A stretch of DNA of 64,000 bases from Streptomyces aurantiacus JA 4570 (GTDB lineage: Bacteria; Actinomycetota; Actinomycetes; Streptomycetales; Streptomycetaceae), in contig NZ_AOPZ01000050.1 of the NCBI RefSeq assembly GCF_000414115.1, forward strand, positions 1-64,000. Reading direction: 5' to 3'. Positions within the stretch are counted from its first letter, which is position 1; each line of letters opens with the position of its first letter. The notes under the pieces are model-generated. The model worked only from the letters and a program-made list of their open reading frames with translations, ran no database searches and was not told where the DNA came from. Shown here one piece after another: positions 1 to 8,070 of the stretch. Both the position numbers and the translations under genes were made by a program.

Positions 1-525
1 GAGCACGGCGGGCTCGGCGGCGACGGCGGCGCGCACGGCGGCGGTGACGGCCGGGTCGGTGAGCGCGTCGGAGCTGCGGCGGCCCTCGGCGAGTGCGATC
101 AGGGCGGGCCGGTTCAGCTCGTAGGGGACGGGTCCCGCGAGGTCGAGGACGACCGTGTCGGCCCGCTCGTGGGCGGCGGCCTGGAGCACCTGGTGCAGCG
201 GTACGGCGACGGGGCGGGCCTCGGGGTCCCACAGGGCGAGGGCCGCGGTGGAGGTGAAGGCGGGCAGGGCCGTGCGGTCGCCCGCCTTGAGGGTGGGCAC
301 GGCCATGTCGCTGGTCTTCTCGCGGCGCAGCCCGTTCTCGTCCTCCTCGACCTCCCCAAGGATGGCGACGACGGGTACGAGGAGCCGCGCTCCGGCGAGG
401 GCCTCCAGGACCGGGCCTCGGGCGGTCCGGTCCTCGGCCCAGGCGGCGAGTGCCGCGCTCAGGGCGGGGTCGGCCGACCCGTCGTCGTCGGAGAAACCGG
501 GGTCGGGGATGTTCTTGTTCGCCAC
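1..525 (-). CDS. SseB-family protein, 3' end outside the window
   Basis: About 175 residues are visible; the gene runs off the left edge, so its C-terminus is missing. It starts at a GTG, 16 bp after the stop of the mycosin gene, and is probably co-transcribed with it. The visible part alternates hydrophobic strands and acidic helices (ARLLVPVVAI, ADTVVLDLAGPVPYELNRPA) and resembles the SseB N-terminal domain common in actinobacteria, where the role is not established. No signal peptide or membrane segment is seen. The link to type VII secretion rests only on the neighbouring mycosin. The family call is by pattern and the function is unknown. Confidence 0.6.
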   Translation of the reverse strand, partial: MANKNIPDPGFSDDDGSADPALSAALAAWAEDRTARGPVLEALAGARLLVPVVAILGEVEEDENGLRREKTSDMAVPTLKAGDRTALPAFTSTAALALWDPEARPVAVPLHQVLQAAAHERADTVVLDLAGPVPYELNRPALIALAEGRRSSDALTDPAVTAAVRAAVAAEPAVL

Positions 526-541
526 GGCTCCGACCCTAACG

Positions 542-1717
542 TCAGCGCGCGGACACGCGACGACGGGTCGGCCGCCCCCGCCACAGCACGATGCCCGCCG
601 CGAGCAGGGCCACCCCGAGCCCTCCGGCCACGGGGCTGATCCAGCCCGCGGGCTCCTCGTCGGCGGACTGCTCGTCCGGGCCGGCGCCGAAGTACTTCTT
701 GGCGTGGGCCGTCGTCCGCAGCGACTCCGGCTTGATCCTCCCGGCGCGGGCGAGTGCCGCGACCGGGTCGATCTGGCCGAAGCCGCGGGAGTCGTCGCGG
801 CCGCCGGCCGGGCTGTCCCGCGCGGTGTCCCGCAGCAGTTCCTTGATCTCGGCGGGGCCGAGCCCGGGGTGGGCGGCGCGGATGAGGGCCACCGCCCCGG
901 AGACGAACGCGGAGGCCGCGCTGGTGCCCCAGCCCTCGTAGTACTTGCGGTTGGGGTCGGCGATCACGATGTCGTCGCCGGGCGCGCTGACGGTGGCGTA
1001 CCAGCGGCGGGTGGAGAAGGAGGCCCGCGTGCCGTTGTTGTCGACGGCCGTCGCGGCGATCACTCCGGGGTACGCGGCGGGGTACGAGATGTGGTCGCCG
1101 CGTTCGCCGCCGTTGCCCGCGGAGGCGACGACGACGGCGCCCTTCTTCAGGGCGTACTGGACGGCCGCGTCCTCCGTCGGCTCGGGGTGCGCGGACTTGG
1201 AGTCGTCGCCGAGGGAGAGGTTGATGACGTCCGCGCCGTGGTCGGCGGCCCAGCGGATGCCTTCGGCGAGGGCGTTGCCGCGGGTGGAGCGGGCCTTCTT
1301 GCGGGCCGGGTCGCCGTCTTCGAGGATCACCCGGACGGGCAGGATCCGTGCCTCGGGGGCGATGCCGAGGACGCCGTCGCGGCGGCCGTCGCCGTGCCCG
1401 TGTCCCGCGACGATCCCGGCCATGGCGGTGCCGTGCCGGGCCCAGGACTTCTCGCCCTTGCGGGCGCCGAAGCCGACCATGTCCTGGCCGGGCAGGACGT
1501 TGCCCGCCAGGTCGGGGTGCGAGGCGTCGACGCCGGTGTCGAGTACGGCGACGGTGACGCCCTCGCCCTTGGTGGTGCGCCATGCCTGGTCGGTGCCCAT
1601 GACGTCGAGGGCCCACTGCTGGGCGCGGATGCCGTCGTCGGCGTACGCGGGGGCGGCGGCGGGCAGCAGCGCGAGCGCCGCGGCGAGCGTGCCGGCCGCG
1701 GCGGTACGGATCCTCAT
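542..1717 (-). CDS. mycP: Mycosin-like membrane-anchored subtilisin protease (type VII secretion)
   Basis: A 391-residue S8 serine protease. It has a signal peptide (about residues 1-26, ending APAYA). The catalytic triad is Asp60 in VAVLDTGVD, His95 in RHGTAMAG and Ser266 in GTSAASA, with oxyanion Asn near 202 in ASAGNGGE. A C-terminal membrane helix (about 362-378) is followed by a basic tail. This is the mycosin layout: the protease faces outward and is tethered by its C-terminus, and in mycobacteria it supports ESX secretion and complex stability. Its ATG overlaps the stop of the upstream proline-rich gene by 4 bp (ATGA), so translation is probably coupled. No EccC or WXG100 gene is visible here, so the partner system lies elsewhere or outside the window. 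Confidence 0.88.
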   Translation of the reverse strand: MRIRTAAAGTLAAALALLPAAAPAYADDGIRAQQWALDVMGTDQAWRTTKGEGVTVAVLDTGVDASHPDLAGNVLPGQDMVGFGARKGEKSWARHGTAMAGIVAGHGHGDGRRDGVLGIAPEARILPVRVILEDGDPARKKARSTRGNALAEGIRWAADHGADVINLSLGDDSKSAHPEPTEDAAVQYALKKGAVVVASAGNGGERGDHISYPAAYPGVIAATAVDNNGTRASFSTRRWYATVSAPGDDIVIADPNRKYYEGWGTSAASAFVSGAVALIRAAHPGLGPAEIKELLRDTARDSPAGGRDDSRGFGQIDPVAALARAGRIKPESLRTTAHAKKYFGAGPDEQSADEEPAGWISPVAGGLGVALLAAGIVLWRGRPTRRRVSAR

Positions 1718-3477
1718 GAAGCCTTCTCCGTGGCCGCGCTGACGGTCTTGCGCAGGCCGCGCTCGACACGGTCGGCGATGCCCTTCGCGTCGTTGCCGAG
1801 GCCGGCCTGGGCGGGGGCGGAGGTGGCGCCCGCCTTCATGGCCTCGGCGGCGGGCTCCGGGTCGGTGACGGCGCGGCCGTCGGCGAACCCGGACACGGCG
1901 TACGCGACGACCGGCGCGTCGGGCAGTACTGACAAGGTCCAGGTGGCGCGCTGGAGGTTGCCGAAGTCCGCGGCCGGGGTGCCCTCGGCGGCGTACGGAC
2001 GGGGCATCAGGTCCGGGCGGGTGTCGAGGCCCTCCTCCGTGAACCTGGTGCGCAGGGAGCGCATCGCCTCGGCGTCGGCCTTCGTGAACAGCAGGCCCAC
2101 GGTGGTGACATGACTGCGGGTCGCGTCGGCGTACGTGGCGCGCAGCAGGCGCAGGCAGCCCGCGGGGGCGAGGGCCTTGCGCAGCAGCGGGTCGAAGGCG
2201 TCCTTACAGGTGCTGTCGGGGGCGACGGCGACGCGGTTCCAGGTGCGGTCGGCGCCGCCGGGGCCCGCGCCCTCGCCCTTGATGGAGGGCGGGAACAGCT
2301 CGTCGACGGGCACGCTGTGCCAGAGCTCGCCGGCCTCGACGTACGCGTTCCGGGAGCCGCCGGCCGCGTCGGACTCACCGGTCAGCCAACTCCCGGTCAC
2401 CGCGCCGCCGATGAGCCCGAGGCCGAGGACGACACAGGCCACGGCGGCGGCCGCGCGGGGCCGCACCCAGGCGCCGACGGGGCGCAGCCGGGTGGTGGTG
2501 TCGTCGTACAGCGCGGGCCTCGCCAGAAAAACGAACGGACGCCCCGTGTCGGGCCCCGGTGTCAGATCCACCGCGCCAACTGCCCGCCGCGCGGCGGCAG
2601 TCCGCCGCTCGGCGAAGCCCCGCACGCCCCCCTTCGCCTCCGGCCCGGCACCGCCGCGCGGCACACCGACCGGCCGCGGCGGAACGCCGGGCCGGGGCGG
2701 CGGCGCGGCACTGTCAGCCCGCGCCCGCGGAGCGGACGGAGGCGCGGTGGGCGGCACTTCAGCTATGGCGCCCCGGGCCTGCGCTTGCGCCTTCGCCGCT
2801 CGCGTCCGCGAAGTCGCCGTAGCCGCAGGCGAGTTGGGGTCATTCGAGGCAGGTGTCGCGCCCTCCGCGGGTGCGCCCGTGGAAGGTGCGCGCTTCGGCC
2901 TGACGGGCACCGGGGCATCGGGTCCGCCCGACTCCGCGGGCCGGGGTGTTCCTGACGGTGCGACCGATGGCGGCGCGTCCGGCAGGCGTGCCGAGGCAGG
3001 TGGGGGCGGCGGTGTGTCCGGCACCCGCTCGGTGGCGGCGTCGTCCGTCGCGGGCCGGGGCAGCCGCACCCGGTCGAACGGCGCCAGCAAGTCCTCGACC
3101 ATGGAGCCCACGTCGTCGCCCTGGTCGGCGCCCTCGGCCGCGTCGGCACCGTCGGCCGTCCCCCGCAGTGACGTATCGCCGCCTGCCGCGTCCGCCGCGC
3201 CGTCGGCCTGCCGCCGCGCCTCGGCCCGCGCCATCGGCGGACGGACGTCGGGGAAACGGGCGGTCGCGGGCGGAGGCGGCGGATCCGACGGGGCAGGGGG
3301 GAAGGGCACACCCGGCGCGTCCGCCGCTTCCCGCGAAGGCGGCGTGAGGGGTGTGTCAGTGCGGCCCTCGGAGGGCTTTCGGGGCGGCGTCTCGGTCGTG
3401 TTCCGCGAGGGGGGCGGCACCCGTGGCGGGGTGCCGGGCCGTGGGGGGACGGGGGGCCGTCGCGCCTCCGTGCTCAT
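1714..3477 (-). CDS. Proline/alanine-rich single-pass membrane protein next to mycosin
   Basis: 587 residues. The first roughly 340 are low-complexity, rich in Pro, Ala, Arg and Asp, and probably disordered and cytoplasmic. One membrane helix follows (AAAAVACVVLGLGLIGGAV, about 343-365), then an extracytoplasmic domain of about 220 residues with two Cys that could pair (STCKDAF and AGCLRLL). I do not recognise a named family. The 4-bp overlap with mycP suggests a functional pair, perhaps a scaffold or substrate of the protease, but that is inference. The ATG start at 3477 is chosen because the frame is open only from there. Confidence 0.6.
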   Translation of the reverse strand: MSTEARRPPVPPRPGTPPRVPPPSRNTTETPPRKPSEGRTDTPLTPPSREAADAPGVPFPPAPSDPPPPPATARFPDVRPPMARAEARRQADGAADAAGGDTSLRGTADGADAAEGADQGDDVGSMVEDLLAPFDRVRLPRPATDDAATERVPDTPPPPPASARLPDAPPSVAPSGTPRPAESGGPDAPVPVRPKRAPSTGAPAEGATPASNDPNSPAATATSRTRAAKAQAQARGAIAEVPPTAPPSAPRARADSAAPPPRPGVPPRPVGVPRGGAGPEAKGGVRGFAERRTAAARRAVGAVDLTPGPDTGRPFVFLARPALYDDTTTRLRPVGAWVRPRAAAAVACVVLGLGLIGGAVTGSWLTGESDAAGGSRNAYVEAGELWHSVPVDELFPPSIKGEGAGPGGADRTWNRVAVAPDSTCKDAFDPLLRKALAPAGCLRLLRATYADATRSHVTTVGLLFTKADAEAMRSLRTRFTEEGLDTRPDLMPRPYAAEGTPAADFGNLQRATWTLSVLPDAPVVAYAVSGFADGRAVTDPEPAAEAMKAGATSAPAQAGLGNDAKGIADRVERGLRKTVSAATEKAS

Positions 3478-3628
3478 GCACCCCCCGTTCCGTCGCGTCG
3501 CGCGCTCCCTGCGTGCGCGTCACTCTACGGGCTGACATGAGGCCCACGGGAACCCAGTCCGCAGGCCGGGGTGATCTGCCCGGATCATCCCCCTACCCTC
3601 GGGTAGCCACGTCTGGCAGGCTGCCGCC

Positions 3629-4831
3629 ATGAGAGGCCGAGCCGCAGACCGGGCCCGCTACGACCGGGCCACCGCGCACCTCGACGCCCCGCTCGCGATC
3701 GTGGACGTGGAGGCGTTCGACGCCAACGCCGACGACCTCGTGCGCCGGGCCGGCGGGAAGCCGATCCGGGTGGCGAGCAAGTCCGTGCGGTGCCGCGCGC
3801 TCCTGGAGCGGGTGCTCGCGCGGGACGGTTTCGCCGGGCTCATGTCGTTCACGCTCGCGGAGTCGCTGTGGCTCGCCCGCTCCGGCTTCGGCGACGTCCT
3901 CCTCGCGTACCCCTCGGCGGACCGCGCCGCCTTCGCCGAGCTCACCGCCGACCCCAAGCTCGCCGCCGCCGTCACCGTCATGGTCGACGACCCGGCGCAG
4001 CTCCGCCTCATCGACGACGCCCGGGACGGCGGCCGCGAAGAGGTGCGCGTCTGCCTGGAGTTGGACACCTCGCTGAAGCTGCTCGGCGGCCGGGTCCGGG
4101 TCGGCGCGCGCCGCTCACCGCTGCACGATCCCGCCCAGGTGGCGGCCCTCGCCCGCGCCATCGGCCGGCGGCCGGGGTTCCGGCTCGTGGGAGTGATGGC
4201 GTACGAGGGCCATGTGGCCGGGGTCGGGGACGCCGTGGCGGGGCATCCGGCCAAGTCGCGGGCCGTGCGCATGATGCAGGCCACCGCCCGCAAGGAACTC
4301 GCGGCCCGCCGCGCCGCCACCATCCGCGCGGTGCGCGCCGCCGCGCCGGACCTGGAGTTCGTGAACGGCGGCGGCACGGGCAGCGTCCAGCACACCGCCG
4401 CCGAGGCCGCGGTGACCGAGATCGCCGCCGGTTCGGGCCTCTACGTACCGCGCCTCTTCGACAACTACACGTCGTTCAGCGGCCGTCCGGCCGCCCTGTT
4501 CGCCCAGCCGGTCGTGCGCAGGCCGGGGCCCGGGGTGGTGACGGTGCTCGGCGGCGGCTATCCGGCGTCGGGCGTCGCGGGCGCCGACCGCTCCCCCGTC
4601 CCGTATCTGCCGGACGGGCTGCGCTACGACCCGCAGGAGGGGGCGGGCGAGGTGCAGACCCCGCTGATCGGGGCGCCCGCGGACGATCTGCGCATCGGCG
4701 ACAAGGTGTGGTTCCGGCACGCCAAGGCCGGTGAGCTGTGCGAGCGGTTCGAGGAGCTGTACCTGGTCGAGGGCGACCGGGTGACGGGCAGCGCCCCGAC
4801 GTACCGCGGCGAAGGCCACACGTTCCTCTAG
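3629..4831 (+). CDS. PLP-dependent amino acid deaminase/aldolase (alanine racemase-like N-domain)
   Basis: 400 residues of fold-type III PLP enzyme. The N-terminal barrel carries the Schiff-base lysine context PIRVASKSVRCRALL (Lys near residue 51) and a glycine-rich phosphate-binding loop in NGGGTGSVQHTA. The C-terminal part (DKVWFRHAKAGELCERFEEL) matches the D-serine dehydratase-like domain of D-threonine aldolase and amino acid deaminase relatives. It is usually annotated as amino acid deaminase/aldolase; the true substrate cannot be read from sequence. The gene is monocistronic, divergent from the type VII group across 151 bp, and ends at a hairpin terminator. Confidence 0.75.
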   Translation: MRGRAADRARYDRATAHLDAPLAIVDVEAFDANADDLVRRAGGKPIRVASKSVRCRALLERVLARDGFAGLMSFTLAESLWLARSGFGDVLLAYPSADRAAFAELTADPKLAAAVTVMVDDPAQLRLIDDARDGGREEVRVCLELDTSLKLLGGRVRVGARRSPLHDPAQVAALARAIGRRPGFRLVGVMAYEGHVAGVGDAVAGHPAKSRAVRMMQATARKELAARRAATIRAVRAAAPDLEFVNGGGTGSVQHTAAEAAVTEIAAGSGLYVPRLFDNYTSFSGRPAALFAQPVVRRPGPGVVTVLGGGYPASGVAGADRSPVPYLPDGLRYDPQEGAGEVQTPLIGAPADDLRIGDKVWFRHAKAGELCERFEELYLVEGDRVTGSAPTYRGEGHTFL

Positions 4832-4855
4832 TGGGCCCAGGGCCGGCGGGCCCAC
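4831..4855. terminator. Hairpin between convergent genes
   Basis: 8-bp perfect stem (GTGGGCCC / GGGCCCAC) with a 9-nt loop, starting on the last base of the stop codon of the upstream gene. No T-tract, as is common in Streptomyces. It can serve both the PLP-enzyme gene and the convergent DUF2510 gene. Confidence 0.7.
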
Positions 4856-4861
4856 GACGGG

Positions 4862-5827
4862 CTACGACGGCCCGACGCTGCTCCCCACTCCCCCGCCCGT
4901 CTGGCTGTCCCCGACCGGCCTGATCCCCTCGATCACCTCGTCGATGTCGGACAGCGGCGGCGCCCCCTTCCCGGCGTCGACGGTGAAGCGCACGATGACC
5001 ATCGCCTCGGAGCCCGTGCTGGAGGGGAAGGCGAGGGACTGGACGTACCCGCCGGAGCCCTTGTTGGTGTGGACGCGCCAGCGCACGAAGTAGCCGCTGC
5101 GGCCGCCCACCGCCACCGTGCCCGACTTGACCCGCTCGTGCCGGGTCATCCCGCCGAACGGCTTGCGGTTGATGCTGTCCTCGTCGTACGCGGCGTCGGC
5201 GGCGTCCTTGATGTCCGCCTCGGCGAGCTTCTTGGGCGAGCGCTCGTCGGTGCCCGTCGCCGTGCTCGACGTGATCTTGCCCTGGCGGCAGAGTCCGGGG
5301 TCGCCCGGGCAGTCGTAGGTGTCCGGGGTCTGGAGGGCGAGTTCGTTGCCGACGGTGTTGTCGGCCTTCTCCCAGCCGTCCGGTACCGGCAGGGTGATGC
5401 CGTTGAGCTGGTCGACGAGCGTGTCGGGGTCCTCGTCGGGCGTGGCGGTCCCCGGCGCGGACGTCGTCGGGGTGGGGCTCGGTTCGTCGACCGTGGAGGC
5501 CGTGGGCGCGGGGCCGCCCTGCGGATCGTCCCCGTCGTCGCCCTGGAGCACGACGACACCGGTGACGATCGAGGCGACCAGGACGGCACCGGCGACGGAG
5601 ATCGCGACGATCTTCGCGCGGCCGCCGCCGCCCGCGGCAGCCGGGACCGGCCCCGGCTGCTGGATGACCGTGGTGCCGAACCCCGGCTGCTGGTACGGGG
5701 GTTGGTACGCCGCGGTCGCGGCGGCGGACGTGCGCCGGTGGTCGGTCCACGCGGCCCCGTCCCACCAGCGCTCGGTGCCGGGCGTCGACGGGTCCGGGTA
5801 CCAGCCGGCGGGAGGCGTCATGCTCAT
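4862..5827 (-). CDS. DUF2510 domain membrane protein
   Basis: 321 residues. The N-terminal DUF2510 motif is PPAGWYPDPSTPGTERWWDG, a short Trp-rich module found on many actinobacterial membrane proteins. A Pro/Gln linker, one membrane helix (about 76-98, VAISVAGAVLVASIVTGVVV) and a Thr/Pro/Asp linker follow. The extracytoplasmic domain (about 140-321) contains DTYDCPGDPGLCRQGK with a likely disulfide. It looks like a surface-exposed anchored protein of unknown role. It sits downstream of the secreted HAD phosphatase on the same strand with a 66-bp gap. Confidence 0.7.
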   Translation of the reverse strand: MSMTPPAGWYPDPSTPGTERWWDGAAWTDHRRTSAAATAAYQPPYQQPGFGTTVIQQPGPVPAAAGGGGRAKIVAISVAGAVLVASIVTGVVVLQGDDGDDPQGGPAPTASTVDEPSPTPTTSAPGTATPDEDPDTLVDQLNGITLPVPDGWEKADNTVGNELALQTPDTYDCPGDPGLCRQGKITSSTATGTDERSPKKLAEADIKDAADAAYDEDSINRKPFGGMTRHERVKSGTVAVGGRSGYFVRWRVHTNKGSGGYVQSLAFPSSTGSEAMVIVRFTVDAGKGAPPLSDIDEVIEGIRPVGDSQTGGGVGSSVGPS

Positions 5828-5893
5828 TCCGGCACTCTAGGACGTGGCCCGAGCTTCCGCGCAATCAGCTCGGGCCCGCCCCGCCCTCGATAC

Positions 5894-7216
5894 CTAGTGC
5901 ACCGAGTCCCGCTGGTCGGGCACGACCGAGCCGTCCGCGCGCAGCACCGGCCCCCTGCTCCCGTCCGGCGCGTTGTACGCGGACGTCGAGCACGGGTACG
6001 TACCGGACTTCTGCGGCAGCGGCTCGATGAACATCGGGTTCACGACCCACCGCCCGTCGGCGTTGTCGTACGCCCGGCACATGAACTCGCTCTTGTTGCG
6101 GTTGAGCACGAGGTGCGCGCCCGTCGCGTCGCCGACGAAGGTCACGTCGGTGTCGGCGTCACCGCCGCCGAGCGCGATCCGCCGGTCCCAGCGCTGCTTG
6201 TGCCAGGCCGCCTTGCCCTTGACGCCGAAGATCTCCTGGTTGATCCAGCAGCGCTTGCCGTCGATGTACGGGATGGCCTCGCCCTTGCTGACGGGGACGC
6301 CGCCGCAGCCCTGGTTCCAGGGGGTGATGCGGCCCTTGCCGTCGAGCACCGAGCGGATGGCGATGGTGTGCTTCCGGTCGATGCCCACGCCGCTCTTCCC
6401 GCCCGCCCAGACCTCGGCGACCGGCTCGGAGCCCGCGGAGACGATGTAGACGTCGAACCCGGCCTTCTTCAGCGTGCGGATCAGGTCGCGCTGCTGCTCG
6501 TAGTAGCGCGCGTAGCCGGGGATCGTGTGCGTGCCGACGGTCTGCGTGGCGCCGACGGGGGCCGCGAGGGCCTCCTTGCGGGCCTTGCGGGCGTAGCTCT
6601 CGACCTCGTGCACGGTGTGCCCGGTGAAGATCTGCGGTACCCAGGCGTACTGGGGCACGGTGCGGCGGTGGTTCCAGGTGCCGGCGAAGGCGGCCTCGCC
6701 GCTCATCGTCTTCCCGTCCTCGCGGATCTCGAAGATCTCGTCCGCGCAGGCGGTGTCGGTGGACGTCGGCAGCGGACGGCCGACGGGCACGGAGGTGCCG
6801 CACGCCTTGGTGAGGGCCTGGTGGGCGGCGTCCGTCATCCACTTGCTGGTGGACTTCCAGCTCTTGGGCCGCAGGATCTTGTCGTGCCGCAGCGCCCAGG
6901 CGATGGTCAGGTCGGTGACGTCGTTCTTGACGACGGTGTTGTCCCAGTCGAAGGCGGCGACGGGCCGCTTGTCGCCATGCCGGAGACCGGGGTTCGAGCA
7001 GGTGCCCCGCTCGTCGATCATCCGCTGGAGGCGGGCGCGGTTGTCGCCGTACCAGGTCAGCTTGTGCGAGAGCTGCGGACAGCGCTCGGTCGCCTTCCTG
7101 GCGGTGGTGCCGGGGGGCGCGGCCGTGGCGGCGGCCGCGGGGAACGACGTGGCCACGGCCGCCAGAGTGGTGGCGGCCGTGGCCAGCGTCAGCGCCAGTA
7201 CATGTCGGTTACGCAT
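5894..7216 (-). CDS. Secreted HAD-superfamily phosphatase
   Basis: 440 residues. A signal peptide covers about 1-33 (LAAVATSFPAAAATA). The HAD nucleophile motif DxDxT appears as AAFDWDNTVVKND; motif II is in VYIVSAGSEPV and the acidic motif is in VTFVGDATGAHL with GGGDADTD nearby. The long insert between nucleophile and motif II is typical of secreted acid phosphatase-like HAD proteins of actinobacteria. It probably hydrolyses phosphomonoesters outside the cell; the substrate is unknown. Several Cys (ERCPQL, TCSNPG, TACADE, YPCSTS) suggest disulfides. Confidence 0.72.
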   Translation of the reverse strand: MRNRHVLALTLATAATTLAAVATSFPAAAATAAPPGTTARKATERCPQLSHKLTWYGDNRARLQRMIDERGTCSNPGLRHGDKRPVAAFDWDNTVVKNDVTDLTIAWALRHDKILRPKSWKSTSKWMTDAAHQALTKACGTSVPVGRPLPTSTDTACADEIFEIREDGKTMSGEAAFAGTWNHRRTVPQYAWVPQIFTGHTVHEVESYARKARKEALAAPVGATQTVGTHTIPGYARYYEQQRDLIRTLKKAGFDVYIVSAGSEPVAEVWAGGKSGVGIDRKHTIAIRSVLDGKGRITPWNQGCGGVPVSKGEAIPYIDGKRCWINQEIFGVKGKAAWHKQRWDRRIALGGGDADTDVTFVGDATGAHLVLNRNKSEFMCRAYDNADGRWVVNPMFIEPLPQKSGTYPCSTSAYNAPDGSRGPVLRADGSVVPDQRDSVH

Positions 7217-7283
7217 GTGAGTGGACCGTACAGCAATGTGCGGGGCACCAGGTCACGGGCCTGTGGGGGAAGTTGGGCGCGAC

Positions 7284-8066
7284 CTACAGGGGCGTGACGT
7301 ACGCGCCCGAGATGCCGCCGTCGACCAGGAAGTCCGTGGCGTTCACGAACGACGAGTCGTCGCTGGCGAGGAACGCGACCGCGGCGGCCAGTTCGTCGGC
7401 CTCGGCGAAGCGGCCCACCGGGATGTGCACGAGCCGGCGGGCGGCGCGCTCGGGGTCCTTGGCGAACAGTTCCTGGAGCAGCGGGGTGTTCACCGGGCCC
7501 GGGCACAGCGCGTTCACGCGGATGCCCTCGCGCGCGAACTGCACGCCCAGTTCCCGCGACATCGCGAGGACGCCGCCCTTGGACGCGGTGTACGAGATCT
7601 GCGAGGTCGCCGCGCCCATGCGGGCCACGAACGAGGCCGTGTTGATGATGGAGCCCTTGCCCTGGCGGCGCATGTAGGGGATGGCGGCCTTGCAGCACAG
7701 GTACACGGAGGTGAGGTTGACCTCCTGGACGCGCTTCCACGCCTCCAGGCCGGTGTCCAGGATGGAGTCGTCGTCGGGCGGCGAGATGCCCGCGTTGTTG
7801 AAGGCGACGTCGACGGAGCCGTAGGTGTCGTACGCGGTCTTGAAGAGCGCCTCGACCTGCTCGGCGTCGGTGACGTCGACCTTCACGAAGGTCCCGCCGA
7901 CCTCCTCGGCGGCGGCCTTGCCCGCGGTCTCGTCGATGTCGCCGCAGACGACGTGCGCGCCCTCGGAGGCGAGGCGGCGGGCGGTGGCGAGGCCGATGCC
8001 GCTGCCGGCGCCGGTGATGACGGCCGTCCGGCCGACGAGGCGGCGGCAAATGTTCTGGTCGGTCAT
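7284..8066 (-). CDS. SDR-family 3-oxoacyl-reductase-like dehydrogenase
   Basis: 260 residues, classical short-chain dehydrogenase. The cofactor loop is TGAGSGIGLA, followed by CGDIDE (Asp favours NAD), NNAG, catalytic Ser/Tyr/Lys in NTASFVARMG and YTASKGG, and a C-terminal VDGG. The ATG at 8066 is preferred over longer open frame because it begins the conserved N-terminus. It lies 4 bp after the aldehyde dehydrogenase stop, so it is the third gene of the glnA4-like operon. An NAD-dependent alcohol-to-aldehyde oxidation would fit before the aldehyde dehydrogenase step if the substrate is a gamma-glutamylated amino alcohol (inference). Confidence 0.85.
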   Translation of the reverse strand: MTDQNICRRLVGRTAVITGAGSGIGLATARRLASEGAHVVCGDIDETAGKAAAEEVGGTFVKVDVTDAEQVEALFKTAYDTYGSVDVAFNNAGISPPDDDSILDTGLEAWKRVQEVNLTSVYLCCKAAIPYMRRQGKGSIINTASFVARMGAATSQISYTASKGGVLAMSRELGVQFAREGIRVNALCPGPVNTPLLQELFAKDPERAARRLVHIPVGRFAEADELAAAVAFLASDDSSFVNATDFLVDGGISGAYVTPL

Positions 8067-8070
8067 GGGC

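Noticed and set aside
1922..1940. TTGTCAGTA on the minus strand
   Set aside because: Within a coding frame, one mismatch, no -10 box, and the next gene start is over 200 bp away.
3344..3370. TGTCAGTG in the proline-rich protein gene
   Set aside because: Antisense within a coding region, no -10 box and no downstream gene start on that strand nearby.
5069..7297. A 742-codon open frame on the plus strand
   Set aside because: Antisense to the DUF2510 protein and HAD phosphatase; no domain signature, shadow of third-position GC.
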